Assembly (NCBI RefSeq): GCF_965219885.1
Contig: NZ_CBDCOT010000009.1
Span: 1,984,001-2,048,000, forward strand
From: Curvivirga sp965219885
GTDB taxonomy: Bacteria; Pseudomonadota; Alphaproteobacteria; UBA8366; Aestuariispiraceae
Reading direction: 5' to 3'
Length of the DNA: 64,000 nucleotides
The notes under the pieces: generated by a model
Told to the model about the DNA's origin: nothing
What the model saw: only the letters and a program-made list of their open reading frames with translations
Databases searched by the model: none
Shown here: piece by piece, positions 1 through 8,985 of the stretch
Numbering within the stretch: the stretch's first letter is position 1
Layout: each line of letters starts with the position of its first letter
Position numbers and translations under genes: made by a program

Positions 1-578
1 TTATAAAACAGCCAACAAAGCGGGATCATATTTTTTTAGGGGCGGATAAATTTTCCTCTTTCTTAAAGGAGCCCTTTGAAGAGCAACATCATGAAAAGGT
101 ATTTTGTGAGCCGATTTTACGTAACCGAATGCTAAATGAGTTGTTACATGAAACTGTACCTGTCATGTTGCATGAAGATGATTTGTCTGCCATGGCTTAT
201 TCTGTAGAAAACCGCGCAGTTTATCTCGATAGCGAATTAGTTGAATTTGTATCGACTGTTCCTAGTGAGCATTTATTTGGGAATAGTCTACCTAAATATT
301 TGCTGCGTCGTGCAGGGAAGGGAATCGCACCAAATTCTATTCTGACTAATCCACGTAAGCAGGGAATTAATGCGCCTGTTACAAGTTTTATAGATTTTAA
401 TGACGACGCGGTCCAAGAAGCCATACTAGACGACAGCTTAGTCTATGATATTATTCAAAAAGACAAGGTAGAAGAACTTTTAAATTCTTCTGTAGAATTG
501 AATAGCGAAAGTAAGTTTTTATTCTCAGTTATTTCTGCGAAACTATTTATGGATAGCCATATGGCTTTTCAGCCTTAA
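1..578 (+). CDS. Asparagine synthase (glutamine-hydrolysing), C-terminal part, 5' end outside window
   Basis: The reading frame is open from base 3 with no start codon, so the gene begins upstream of the window. The visible 191 residues match the end of the AsnB synthetase domain: RMLNELLHETVPVMLHEDD, then SVENRAVYLD and the RKQGINAP segment that closes the aspartyl-AMP site. Family members use glutamine and ATP to amidate aspartate, but copies inside polysaccharide loci often amidate other carboxylates. It sits 11 bp before a sugar amidotransferase gene, so a role in making an amidated surface sugar is plausible. The true substrate cannot be read from this fragment. Confidence 0.85.
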   Translation, partial: IKQPTKRDHIFLGADKFSSFLKEPFEEQHHEKVFCEPILRNRMLNELLHETVPVMLHEDDLSAMAYSVENRAVYLDSELVEFVSTVPSEHLFGNSLPKYLLRRAGKGIAPNSILTNPRKQGINAPVTSFIDFNDDAVQEAILDDSLVYDIIQKDKVEELLNSSVELNSESKFLFSVISAKLFMDSHMAFQP

Positions 579-589
579 AGGATAGGCTT

Positions 590-1711
590 ATGAAATATTG
601 CGTTGAATGTATTTTGCCAGATACCCGCCCGGGTATTGAATTAGATGACAACGGGGTTTGTACGGCCTGTCACGGTCATCGTGATAAAGAGAATAAAATT
701 GACTGGGATGATCGTGCACAGAGTTTTGAGGGGTTAGTTGCAGATGCAAAATCCCGTTCCAACGGATATGATTGTATTGTCCCTGTCAGCGGGGGCAAAG
801 ATAGTTGGTATCAAATCATTAAAGCACAGAGTTACGGACTTAATGTTTTGGCGGTAACTTGGCGTACGCCAGCAAGAACAGAAATAGGTCAGGAAAATGT
901 CGATCGGATGATCCAAAAATTGGGTGTGGATCATATTGATTACACTATTAACCCAGATGTAGAACGCCGCTTTATGAAAGCAGCATATGAAAAGCTTGGA
1001 GCGACAGGGTTGCCAATGCATATGGCGCTTTTTTCCATTCCTATTCGTCTGGCAGTACAATTACAGATTCCACTAATCGTATGGGGGGAAAACTCACAAC
1101 TTGAATATGGTGGAAATGAATGGGAAAGATTGTCCACGAATCTAGACGCTAACTGGTTGGCCAAACATGGTTGTTTGCAATCAACGCAAGCCTTTGATTG
1201 GATAGGTTTAGAAGGATTAACAGAGAAAGATTTATCTGCTTATGCATTTCCTCAAAACCCTAATTTTGAGGTGCGTTCTGTGTTTTTGGGATCGTTTTTC
1301 AAATGGAATAGTTTTGAAAATACAGAAATCGCCAAAAAATATGGATTTAAATATGCTAAAGAAGACTTGAAGACAGGGACTTGGGATTTCGCAGATATTG
1401 ATTGTAAATTTATTTCCCTGCATCATTTCCTGAAATGGTATAAGTTTGGAATAACACGTGCTTTTGACAATCTTTCAGTTCAAATTCGATATGGAATGAC
1501 GACACGGAATGAAGCTATCAAAACCGTTACAAAAATGGGGCTGCAGCGGCCAGATGGGGATATCGAAGCTTTTTGTGAGTTTCAAAAGCTACCGGTAAGC
1601 TGGTTTATGGAAGTTGCAGAAAGCTTTCGTAACAAGGATATTTGGAAACAAGAAGGTGGGCGTTGGATTTTGCCTGATTTCTTGGTTCAAGAATGGGATT
1701 GGGATCAATGA
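590..1711 (+). CDS. N-acetyl sugar amidotransferase (WbpG/PseA/LegX family)
   Basis: A 373-residue PP-loop enzyme. Two CxxC pairs lie at the N-terminus (C4/C7 and C24/C27) and the ATP-pyrophosphatase loop SGGKDS is at residues 67-72. The family converts an acetamido group of a nucleotide sugar or nonulosonic acid to an acetamidino group, as PseA does on flagellar pseudaminic acid and WbpG on O-antigen sugar. It normally takes ammonia from a glutamine amidotransferase partner, which I do not see next to it; the preceding asparagine-synthase-like gene might serve. RBS AAGGATAG lies just upstream of the ATG. The stop overlaps the next start as ATGA, so translation is probably coupled. Confidence 0.9.
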   Translation: MKYCVECILPDTRPGIELDDNGVCTACHGHRDKENKIDWDDRAQSFEGLVADAKSRSNGYDCIVPVSGGKDSWYQIIKAQSYGLNVLAVTWRTPARTEIGQENVDRMIQKLGVDHIDYTINPDVERRFMKAAYEKLGATGLPMHMALFSIPIRLAVQLQIPLIVWGENSQLEYGGNEWERLSTNLDANWLAKHGCLQSTQAFDWIGLEGLTEKDLSAYAFPQNPNFEVRSVFLGSFFKWNSFENTEIAKKYGFKYAKEDLKTGTWDFADIDCKFISLHHFLKWYKFGITRAFDNLSVQIRYGMTTRNEAIKTVTKMGLQRPDGDIEAFCEFQKLPVSWFMEVAESFRNKDIWKQEGGRWILPDFLVQEWDWDQ

Positions 1712-2436
1712 CTTCAAATTTGAAAATTGCACTGCTCACGTCAGATATGCCTTTTTTGAAGGCCTTTGCGAAAGCGTTACAGGCCCATTATCCCAATATA
1801 CAAATATTTGAAGAAAAACGTGAGATTTCAGCAAGCTTTGAAACGCGTCATGAAGTAGACGGTTTTAGAGATGAGTATGAGATTGATATTTACTTTGATG
1901 GAAAAGAACCCAGCCTTAAAGACATAGCACCAACGCACACGTATCGTGATGTGAATTCGGCGGAATGCGTTAAAGCGATAAAAGACTTTGAGCCAGATGC
2001 GTTGATCGCATTTGGAACCGGTGTTATTCGCGAAGAACTGCTGGGTATTAAACCTGATCGCTTTGTTACACTACACGGTGCGGATCCTGAACAGTATCGG
2101 GGGTTGGATACGCATCTCTGGGCGATTTATCATGGTGATTTTGATGGCTTAATGGCCTCACTTTTACGGGCCCATGCTATACCGGATCAGGGGGGCGTTG
2201 TGATGAAAATGCCGATCCCTATTAAGCCCGGTATGAAGTTTTTTGAATTACGTAAAGCTTATTGCGATATTTGCATTGATATGGTGCTTTCGGCATTAAA
2301 CATGTTGGAAAGTTTTGATCAATTTATTAGCCAACCGCAACGATATATTGGCCGACATTATTCCTTTATGCCTGCGGTTTTGAAGGATCGTTGCATTCAA
2401 AAATTCTATTCGCATGTTTTAACACTGGAAGACTAA
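1708..2436 (+). CDS. Formyltransferase-family protein (Fmt/ArnA-like fold)
   Basis: About 242 residues. The segment around FVTLHGADPEQYRG followed by a W and then LLRAHAIPDQGGVV resembles the active region of N10-formyl-THF-dependent formyltransferases (start of an HxxxLPxYRG-type loop, then the strand that ends near D/G-G). The usual SLLP signature is diverged, so the exact reaction is uncertain. In sugar loci such enzymes N-formylate an amino sugar. I chose the ATG at 1708, which forms a 4-bp ATGA overlap with the amidotransferase stop; an in-frame ATG at 1693 would add five residues. Partner context supports modification of an amino group on a nucleotide sugar. Confidence 0.7.
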   Translation: MTSNLKIALLTSDMPFLKAFAKALQAHYPNIQIFEEKREISASFETRHEVDGFRDEYEIDIYFDGKEPSLKDIAPTHTYRDVNSAECVKAIKDFEPDALIAFGTGVIREELLGIKPDRFVTLHGADPEQYRGLDTHLWAIYHGDFDGLMASLLRAHAIPDQGGVVMKMPIPIKPGMKFFELRKAYCDICIDMVLSALNMLESFDQFISQPQRYIGRHYSFMPAVLKDRCIQKFYSHVLTLED

Positions 2437-2536
2437 TTACGTTATCGAAATTAAGTTTAGTATGTTGTCTTCAAATGTAGTTATTTACTTCGACAACGTG
2501 ATAAATAATTTTTGTAAGTGGAGTATGTAAGTTCAG

Positions 2537-3361
2537 ATGAAAGATACTCAACAGCCCTGTGCCGTGTGTAATCAATCCGATTGGAAATTCCACGCATTCT
2601 TTACCCATAAGCCAGATATTGAAGCTAATTATGGATTTAAAGAATATCAGAGAAGTTTATTTGAATGTAAATTTTGTGGACATTTTGAAAATCGTTATGG
2701 AGGGGACATTGATTTATCTTCCCTTTATGAAGGTGGGTATTGGGATAGCACATATGCAGATAAGGTTAAGTCGACATTTGATAGAATAATGGCTTTGCCT
2801 TCTGCTGAGTCTGATAACCGTGGACGCGTAGGATTTATTAATGATTATTGGCAAACGAATTCTTTATTACCAAAGACGGTTTTAGATATTGGTGCTGGAT
2901 TAGCTGTGTTTCCTGCGGTTATGAAAGAAAATGGATGGGATGTAACTGCATTAGACCCAGATCCGAAAGCAGCAGAACATGCGGCCAAAAATGCTCATGT
3001 TAAGTCGGTTGCTGCGAATTTTTTGACAGATAATGTTGATGGAAAATATGCACTTATAACGCTTAACAAGGTGTTGGAACATGTACCTGATATGGTCGCA
3101 ATGCTAAGAAAGGTGCAAAGTAACTTAGTCGAAAACGGCGTTGTTTATGTTGAATTACCAGATGGTGAGGCTGCGATTCACGATAAAGATAACGTAACAC
3201 GTGAAGAGTTTTTAGTTGAACATTATTGTGCATTTTCTTTCACATCATATAGCTTACTTGCAAACAAATCAGGTTATGAGGTTATGACCTTGGAACGTTT
3301 GGTTGAACCTAGCGGCAAATATACGTTACGAGGGTTTTTAAAGGTCAAATCAAGTGACTGA
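2537..3361 (+). CDS. SAM-dependent methyltransferase with N-terminal zinc-binding cysteines
   Basis: A 274-residue class I methyltransferase. The SAM-binding motif I is VLDIGAG at residues 115-121, followed by an acidic residue after the second strand (ALDPDP). Two CxxC pairs (C8/C11 and C44/C47) precede it and probably bind zinc, as in the Methyltransf_23-type proteins common in O-antigen and glycan clusters. About 100 bp of A/T-rich sequence separates it from the formyltransferase, so it may start a new transcript. It probably O- or N-methylates a sugar. The methyl acceptor is unknown. Confidence 0.85.
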   Translation: MKDTQQPCAVCNQSDWKFHAFFTHKPDIEANYGFKEYQRSLFECKFCGHFENRYGGDIDLSSLYEGGYWDSTYADKVKSTFDRIMALPSAESDNRGRVGFINDYWQTNSLLPKTVLDIGAGLAVFPAVMKENGWDVTALDPDPKAAEHAAKNAHVKSVAANFLTDNVDGKYALITLNKVLEHVPDMVAMLRKVQSNLVENGVVYVELPDGEAAIHDKDNVTREEFLVEHYCAFSFTSYSLLANKSGYEVMTLERLVEPSGKYTLRGFLKVKSSD

Positions 3362-4052
3362 AACCAGTTATACGCCATTAACATTTGAAACTGAAATATT
3401 TGGCAAACCGGTCTGGCGTTTGAATGATATTTCATGTGCACGTGAAGTCGTTCACTTAGCTCAAAAACAGAATGTTACAATAATCAGTTATCGTGAAAAT
3501 GGATCAGAGGAGGATTTATCTTTTCTGGAACAAGCGGGTTTTTACTCAGTTGAGATGCTCACCACATTAGAAAGAAAAATCAATCCAGAAACAAAATGGC
3601 CAGATCATATACAAATTGCAAATATCGATGATGCGAGCAGTGTTGCAGAGATAGCCGGCAAGTGTTTTTCAGATGATCGCTATCATATTGATAAAGCGAT
3701 AGATAACAAAATTGCAGACGCAATTAAGTCTCAATGGATGTATAACGCTGTCTCTGGCCGTGCAGATATTGTATTTTTGTATAAAGAGGCCGGAAAAATT
3801 TTAGGATTCAACTCATGTATGTTGCGTGACAAGGTCGCAAGTATCGATTTGATAGGTGTTCTTCCAAATTTACAAAGGCGGGGTGTGGGGAAAGCTTTGG
3901 TGCAGGCAATGGAAAACCATTATGCGGGAAAAGCTGCTTTTTTGCGTTTAGGGACACAAGCAGCAAATTTAAAATCTCAAAAATTTTATCAAAAACTGGG
4001 TTTTCAAGAGATTTATAGACGTCAAACTTGGCATTGGACTAATAAGAGTTAG
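3354..4052 (+). CDS. GNAT acetyltransferase, WecD/RffC-like
   Basis: A 232-residue protein whose N-terminus (LTFETEIFGKPVWRL) resembles the start of TDP-fucosamine acetyltransferase WecD. The acetyl-CoA-binding motif A is GVLPNLQRRGVGKALV near residue 170. It probably N-acetylates an amino sugar made by this cluster. Translation appears to start at GTG 3354, 8 bp inside the methyltransferase gene, which suggests coupling. Its stop overlaps the stop of the opposite-strand gene by 4 bp, leaving no room for a separate terminator. Confidence 0.8.
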   Translation: MTETSYTPLTFETEIFGKPVWRLNDISCAREVVHLAQKQNVTIISYRENGSEEDLSFLEQAGFYSVEMLTTLERKINPETKWPDHIQIANIDDASSVAEIAGKCFSDDRYHIDKAIDNKIADAIKSQWMYNAVSGRADIVFLYKEAGKILGFNSCMLRDKVASIDLIGVLPNLQRRGVGKALVQAMENHYAGKAAFLRLGTQAANLKSQKFYQKLGFQEIYRRQTWHWTNKS

Positions 4053-4573
4053 CCAATCTTGAAAAGTAGCGCGTTTTTTTTCCCTTGAGGTGGAAGAGCA
4101 GCGTCAATACCGCGCAATCTCTCATAGATACTGCATCCAAAGATGTAATTCACCTGACCATATTTGTCATTCATCGGAAGATAAATACGTTCTGTGTATT
4201 TGAATTCATCATCAGTGGTAATACTATAATAGGCTACAGCAGGTGTTTCGCGGATAAACTTCCAACGTGACATGACGCTGTCAACGGATTCTTGTTCCAT
4301 GAATTCACCGATAAGAGGGCTTTTTTTGGTCTCTTGCCAGGCCTCTTTGATATTTTGCCCTGCTAAGGTTTGTCGGTAAGTATCTAATTCTGATACATAT
4401 TCATATATCCAAACATTGGATATATATTTTTTGGGAATTGATAGTGGATCAATATCATTGCGTGCAGGGATCTTCTTGTTCGGTGCAAAATTGAGCCATG
4501 CTTGAAATATTTCGTTGGCCATGCGGGTTGGGAAAGTTGGTGGTCCTTCTTGCAAATCTTCGATACTATACAT
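4049..4573 (-). CDS. PAS_5-type PAS-fold protein of unknown function
   Basis: A 174-residue soluble protein. The run from DPLSIPKKYISNVWIYEY through YRQTLAGQNIKEAW to the GCSIYERL end follows the layout of the alphaproteobacterial PAS_5 family, single-PAS proteins of unknown role. No signal peptide, membrane segment or output domain is present. It is the last gene of the minus-strand sugar arm and ends inside the tail of the acetyltransferase gene on the other strand. A sensory role is only a guess from the fold. Confidence 0.65.
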   Translation of the reverse strand: MYSIEDLQEGPPTFPTRMANEIFQAWLNFAPNKKIPARNDIDPLSIPKKYISNVWIYEYVSELDTYRQTLAGQNIKEAWQETKKSPLIGEFMEQESVDSVMSRWKFIRETPAVAYYSITTDDEFKYTERIYLPMNDKYGQVNYIFGCSIYERLRGIDAALPPQGKKNALLFKIG

Positions 4574-4605
4574 TCAACGTTTTTCCTGATCCTATTAATA
4601 GGTTA

Positions 4606-4953
4606 TTATTTGAGCTTGATTTCATCTTCGTCGAGATAGGCGATAACTTCCATATTCTGGGATCTTGTATAGGCATCAAACTCGTTTTTCTTTTCTATTT
4701 CATAAGCCAGAATATAGATGAGCTTATCTGGATTACGGCAAAGCACAGTTCTATACCCCGCCTTTTGCATTCTGCCATTTGTGGAACCCGTAAGATAATA
4801 TCCCCAATCTTTTGCAGTGATATCTATCTCTTTGCCTGTTGAGGATTGAAATGTAATTAATTCATCAGCTTGCAACTGAACATCGGCAACATGTGAGAGC
4901 CTTACATCTTTTACCGTGAACATTCGGGGAGGGGATTTAACTTTATAATCCAT
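4606..4953 (-). CDS. Hypothetical protein in sugar locus
   Basis: A 115-residue soluble protein that I do not recognise. It has no signal peptide, membrane segment or repeated motif, and predicted strands alternate with charged turns; the C-terminus is acidic. I chose ATG 4953, which has an AGGTAAAG ribosome site seven bases upstream; a GTG directly before it could add one residue. It lies 8 bp after the cytidylyltransferase stop, so the two are almost certainly co-transcribed. A role tied to the CMP-sugar step is inference from position only. Confidence 0.6.
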   Translation of the reverse strand: MDYKVKSPPRMFTVKDVRLSHVADVQLQADELITFQSSTGKEIDITAKDWGYYLTGSTNGRMQKAGYRTVLCRNPDKLIYILAYEIEKKNEFDAYTRSQNMEVIAYLDEDEIKLK

Positions 4954-4961
4954 CACTTTAC

Positions 4962-5687
4962 CTATTTAGGGGCGGGGTGGTTCCGTTGCCAGACCTCTGC
5001 CAATGGAACGATATCTTTTAAATCAGCATATACAGGATCATCTAATTGTTGAACCATCCAAATTGCCTTATCTAAGTCTTCAGCGGTATCTACAGTTATA
5101 GCTTGCACATCATTGGAATAATTTTCCTTTGCACGAACTGGTTTGATATCAAATTGATCTGGATTTTTATATGCATAGGCTGTGACATGCTCTTGATAAT
5201 AAGGATCATCTGCTAAATCACATATTTTTTGCATCGCTTCTCTTGTTACTATTTCAACACTACAGCCATAAGGAAAATCACGTGATACAAAAACATTACT
5301 TGTGAGATCACTGTTATTTTGCAGAAATTCTGTCGCGACCAAATCTACGACTTTCGGGTCCATTAGCGGGCTATCAGCACAAATTCGAATAAACCAGTTT
5401 AAATCATGCGCTTTCATAGCGTCCAAACAACGTCCTGCAACATTATTCACATCGCCACGAAATACAGGAAGTCCGTTTTTTATTGCAAAGTCGACAAGTG
5501 GTTGATCGACCTCACGGTTTGTTGTGGTGATGATCATATCAGACATCACCTTACAACGTTCAAGTCGCTTTACAAGCAAGCTTAGGACTGTGAATTCTTG
5601 GTTAAGTTTTTTGAGTTGCTTTTGAGGCAAACGATTGGAATCCAGTCGCGCCAGCAGAAGCAATGCCCCTTTGCCACGTGTAGACAT
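4962..5687 (-). CDS. Cytidylyltransferase-family protein (CMP-sugar synthetase / SpsF type)
   Basis: About 241 residues of CTP_transf_3 fold. The N-terminal nucleotide-binding signature is present as LARLDSNRLPQKQLKKL, a version of the ARxxSxRLPxK motif, followed by CADSPLMDP, which carries the metal-binding aspartate. Relatives activate Kdo, legionaminic or pseudaminic acid with CTP, or act as SpsF-type sugar nucleotidyltransferases. I start it at ATG 5687; a TTG at 5696 is also in frame. It follows the epimerase gene with only 11 bp between. If the sugar is a nonulosonic acid, its synthase (NeuB type) must lie outside this window. Confidence 0.8.
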   Translation of the reverse strand: MSTRGKGALLLLARLDSNRLPQKQLKKLNQEFTVLSLLVKRLERCKVMSDMIITTTNREVDQPLVDFAIKNGLPVFRGDVNNVAGRCLDAMKAHDLNWFIRICADSPLMDPKVVDLVATEFLQNNSDLTSNVFVSRDFPYGCSVEIVTREAMQKICDLADDPYYQEHVTAYAYKNPDQFDIKPVRAKENYSNDVQAITVDTAEDLDKAIWMVQQLDDPVYADLKDIVPLAEVWQRNHPAPK

Positions 5688-5698
5688 CTCAACCAACC

Positions 5699-6781
5699 TT
5701 AGTAATCTTCATTACTCTTGCGTTTGGCTTTTTCCCAAGCATCTACATACCATTGGCAATAATCTTTATAGCCTGTCTCCAAAGTCCATTCAGGCTGGAA
5801 GCCAAGAATAGTCTTTGCCCGATCTGTAGAAAGGGTTCCGCGAATTGGTTTATCAACGGCGCGTGGGCGTTCTTCCAAAATAGCATCCGGTACAACGGAT
5901 TTAACGACAGCCGCCAAATCAGCGATTGTGCGCGCATTTCCGAAGGTCAAATTAAATGTGTTGCTATCTTCTGGTGATTTATGAAGGGCCAATGCACGCA
6001 CCTGTCCTTGTACCAAGTCTTTGATATAAGTGAAGTCTAGTTTGCCATCACCACCACCTTCCAACAGAAGTGGCTTGCCAGTTAGAGCATTTTCAATAAA
6101 CATCTGGCTTACACGACGTGAAATACAACGTTCGCCATATAGGGCACTTGGTCGGATAACCGTCGTGCCTAAACCATATTGTGTACGATATGTACGAATC
6201 AAACGTTCCCCCATGAATTTGGCATTGGCATAGATGCCTTCGGGGCGTGGGAAGGTTGTCTCATCAACGCTGTCACCTTCAAAATCTCCGTAAACTGTAC
6301 TGGAAGACATAAACATAACTTGATTGATTTTATCTGTTCTAGGACGAATTAATTCCAAGGTATTCCGCAAGGTGATCAATTGTAAATCAAAACAAAGTCC
6401 AGGTTCCGCTTTTGCATCAACAGCGCTGGCGATGGCAGAAAGATGAACAACCTTGGTTGGTTCAAATTCTTCAAAAATACGGCCAAGATCTGCTAAATGA
6501 CGGGCGTCACAATTCTTTAATTCAACACCTGATTTGCGTAACAAATGAAACCGTTCCAATAAGAAGCCTTGATAGGCCATGCGCTGGACTTTGTCTTTCT
6601 CAGATTCAAATGTATTTTCGATCAAACTATTGATCATCAGATTATCAGCAATCATTACTTTTGAACCCATATCTGCGAGTTCGAGTGCTAAATTATGGCC
6701 GATAAATCCAGCGCCACCAATTAAAAGAATACGCTGGTCTTTTAAGAGTGGGCGTAGTGTTTCATAGGGAATATGTGACAT
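5699..6781 (-). CDS. NAD-dependent epimerase/dehydratase (extended SDR)
   Basis: A 360-residue Rossmann enzyme with the NAD-binding glycines GGAGFIG at residues 22-28, an SSSTVYG segment, and the catalytic YANAK (YxxxK). This is the GalE/WbpP/dTDP-glucose dehydratase superfamily acting on nucleotide sugars. The RBS GAGGTATATC precedes the ATG. It is encoded between a DegT aminotransferase and a cytidylyltransferase, so it likely supplies or reshapes the keto sugar that is aminated. Whether it epimerises or dehydrates cannot be decided from sequence alone. Confidence 0.88.
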   Translation of the reverse strand: MSHIPYETLRPLLKDQRILLIGGAGFIGHNLALELADMGSKVMIADNLMINSLIENTFESEKDKVQRMAYQGFLLERFHLLRKSGVELKNCDARHLADLGRIFEEFEPTKVVHLSAIASAVDAKAEPGLCFDLQLITLRNTLELIRPRTDKINQVMFMSSSTVYGDFEGDSVDETTFPRPEGIYANAKFMGERLIRTYRTQYGLGTTVIRPSALYGERCISRRVSQMFIENALTGKPLLLEGGGDGKLDFTYIKDLVQGQVRALALHKSPEDSNTFNLTFGNARTIADLAAVVKSVVPDAILEERPRAVDKPIRGTLSTDRAKTILGFQPEWTLETGYKDYCQWYVDAWEKAKRKSNEDY

Positions 6782-6804
6782 GATATACCTCGAATTCTTC
6801 TTGG

Positions 6805-7953
6805 TTATGCCTTTGAAACCACAAGGGCTTGTTTAAATGCTTCTGCAATTCTTTCTGGCCCATCTTCAGGCAAATGAGGGCCAACTGGCAAGGATAAAGT
6901 TTGTGCAGAAATCCATTCCGCATTCGGGAACTGTCCCTGTTTGTATCCATATTTTTCTGCATAATACTCAAAAAGTGGGACTGGGCCTGGATAATGGACT
7001 GAGAAACCGATACCACTTTCTTTTAAACTATCCATTACTTTTGCGCGATCAATGGAGCCATCTTTAGGTAAAATTGTATTCAGACAATAGTGACTGTTTG
7101 GGCCATATCCTTCTGGTGGAGGGAGTAAGGATACTTCATCGACATCTTTTAATAATTCTACTAATCGGCGATAGTTTTCAGCACGGACTTTTTGAAAACC
7201 ATCTAGTCGCTTTAATTGCTCTACACCGACGGCTGCTTCTACGTCACTCATGCGGTAATTGAAGCCTAACTGGTTCACATCATAGAGGCCTGGTTTTGAT
7301 CTTTCTCCAAGTGCCTTGTTATATCCAAAGGCACGGCGTTTACGTAATTGATCTGCAAGTTCGTCGTCATTTGTGGTGACCATGCCACCTTCGATGGATG
7401 TCATATGCTTTACCGGATAAAACGAAAATGCACCTGCTAAGCCATGATTACCGACTTTTTTACCATCAAATTCAGCGTCAAGAGACACGGCGCAATCTTC
7501 CAGAATAAAGGCACCATGGCGTTCCGCTGTTTGTTTAATTCGCCGCATATTGCAGGGAAGACCAAGATAATGCACAGGCATAATTACGGAAAGGTTTTCT
7601 TCAATTCTATCAAGTGCACCGGGGCACATATTTCCGGTATTAGGACTAATATCAACGAAGATAGGTTTTGCACCTTGTAATTCAACTACATGGGCTGTTG
7701 CAGTATGCGTCATCGCAGGCAGAGCAACGGTATCTCCTTCACCAATATTCTTAACAAAGAGAACCATGTGGAGACCAGCAGTACAGGAGGCGACAGATAC
7801 TGCATGTTTTGTACCTACTCTTTTAGCGAATGCCTCTTCAAATTCAGGCGTTTTTTTACCATGCACCAGCATACCGCTATCTAGTACATCTAATACTGCC
7901 TGTTTCTCAGCATCACTTATTTGTGGTTTGCCAAATGGTATTGGATCAGCCAT
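6805..7953 (-). CDS. DegT/DnrJ/EryC1/StrS-family PLP aminotransferase
   Basis: A 382-residue sugar aminotransferase. The PLP lysine is K182 in SFYPVKHMTSIEGG, and LEDCAVSLDAEFDGKKVG carries the aspartate that contacts the pyridine ring. Such enzymes transfer an amino group, usually from glutamate, to a keto sugar nucleotide. The amino group could then receive acetyl, formyl or acetimidoyl groups from the enzymes of the plus-strand arm. The gene lies 12 bp after the oxidoreductase with a clear AAAGGAAATCGG ribosome site. Confidence 0.9.
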   Translation of the reverse strand: MADPIPFGKPQISDAEKQAVLDVLDSGMLVHGKKTPEFEEAFAKRVGTKHAVSVASCTAGLHMVLFVKNIGEGDTVALPAMTHTATAHVVELQGAKPIFVDISPNTGNMCPGALDRIEENLSVIMPVHYLGLPCNMRRIKQTAERHGAFILEDCAVSLDAEFDGKKVGNHGLAGAFSFYPVKHMTSIEGGMVTTNDDELADQLRKRRAFGYNKALGERSKPGLYDVNQLGFNYRMSDVEAAVGVEQLKRLDGFQKVRAENYRRLVELLKDVDEVSLLPPPEGYGPNSHYCLNTILPKDGSIDRAKVMDSLKESGIGFSVHYPGPVPLFEYYAEKYGYKQGQFPNAEWISAQTLSLPVGPHLPEDGPERIAEAFKQALVVSKA

Positions 7954-7965
7954 ATCCGATTTCCT

Positions 7966-8985
7966 TTATTCCGCTTGAAAACTATAGCTTACTGGTATTG
8001 TTTTTTTCTCCTTAACAGATTCCCAGCAAGCGAAACAGATATCCATTACAGAATAAACATCTTTTGCACCAACATTTGGTTCTTCGCCTTTACGAATAGC
8101 TTCAATGAAGTCTGGAAGAAGGTCTCCTTTAGCCATCGCTGGATAGGGTGTCGTGCAAGGTTTTTCGTCTTTTTCCTCATCACCACTGAAAAGTCGACCA
8201 TGCGGTTTTCCGTTTTCGAAGCTCAATTTTGACCCGTAAATATTTAAGGAATGGAATTTATGTCGTTGTGGCATAAACATCGTTGTTGTTTTCGCCAAAA
8301 CCTCATCTTCAAATCGTAATAGATTGGTAATTATGTCTGGATAAAGAAATTGGCTGCCATCTGTTGCTTTCTTGACACCCATACCTGTCACTTCAGTCAC
8401 TTTTTTTCCAATAATCCACCGCATTAAATCGATGAGATGGATGCCGCCGCCATAAGTGATACAATAAAAGTCCATTGCCCCACGCCAACCTTCGGTAATT
8501 TTCCATAGTATCTGATGAATATAATCACCTTCCATATAATAAATGTCGCCGAATTCATCGTTTTGAACCATCTGACGAATTTCTTTGAAACGTGGGCTTT
8601 CACGTAAGATCAGATTTGAAGAAATTTTTTTTCCACTATCTTGTTGCGCGCGAATGACACGTTCCAAATCGGATTTGTGTAAGGCTATCGGTTTCTCGAC
8701 GAAAACATGTTTGCCGTTTTGGAAGGCGGCAACTGCTTGATCTGCATGGAAATTGTCATAGCTACAAATGGAAATAACGTCGATATCCGGATCTTCGATG
8801 ATTTTCTTCGGGTCAGTATGGCAGTCTGACACCTTGCGTCTTGCCCCTACTTCTTTGGCGTGATCAAGGTTGATGTCACAGATAGAGGTAACCTCAACAT
8901 CAGGAACAGCATTGTAACTTTTTACATGCTGTTCTCCTACGCCAAGGCCAATAACACCAACCTTAAGAGGCTTATTCTCAGTCAT
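7966..8985 (-). CDS. Gfo/Idh/MocA-family oxidoreductase
   Basis: A 339-residue NAD(P)-dependent sugar dehydrogenase. The N-terminal dinucleotide motif is VGVIGLGVGEQH and the EKP signature of the family appears as VFVEKPIALHKSD. In surface-sugar pathways these enzymes (WbpB/WlbA type) oxidise a hydroxyl of a UDP-sugar to the keto form used by the partner aminotransferase, which is the next gene here. Its ATG overlaps the flgK stop codon by one base (TAATG), so it is the next cistron of the flagellar operon and probably translated by terminating ribosomes. Confidence 0.9.
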   Translation of the reverse strand: MTENKPLKVGVIGLGVGEQHVKSYNAVPDVEVTSICDINLDHAKEVGARRKVSDCHTDPKKIIEDPDIDVISICSYDNFHADQAVAAFQNGKHVFVEKPIALHKSDLERVIRAQQDSGKKISSNLILRESPRFKEIRQMVQNDEFGDIYYMEGDYIHQILWKITEGWRGAMDFYCITYGGGIHLIDLMRWIIGKKVTEVTGMGVKKATDGSQFLYPDIITNLLRFEDEVLAKTTTMFMPQRHKFHSLNIYGSKLSFENGKPHGRLFSGDEEKDEKPCTTPYPAMAKGDLLPDFIEAIRKGEEPNVGAKDVYSVMDICFACWESVKEKKTIPVSYSFQAE

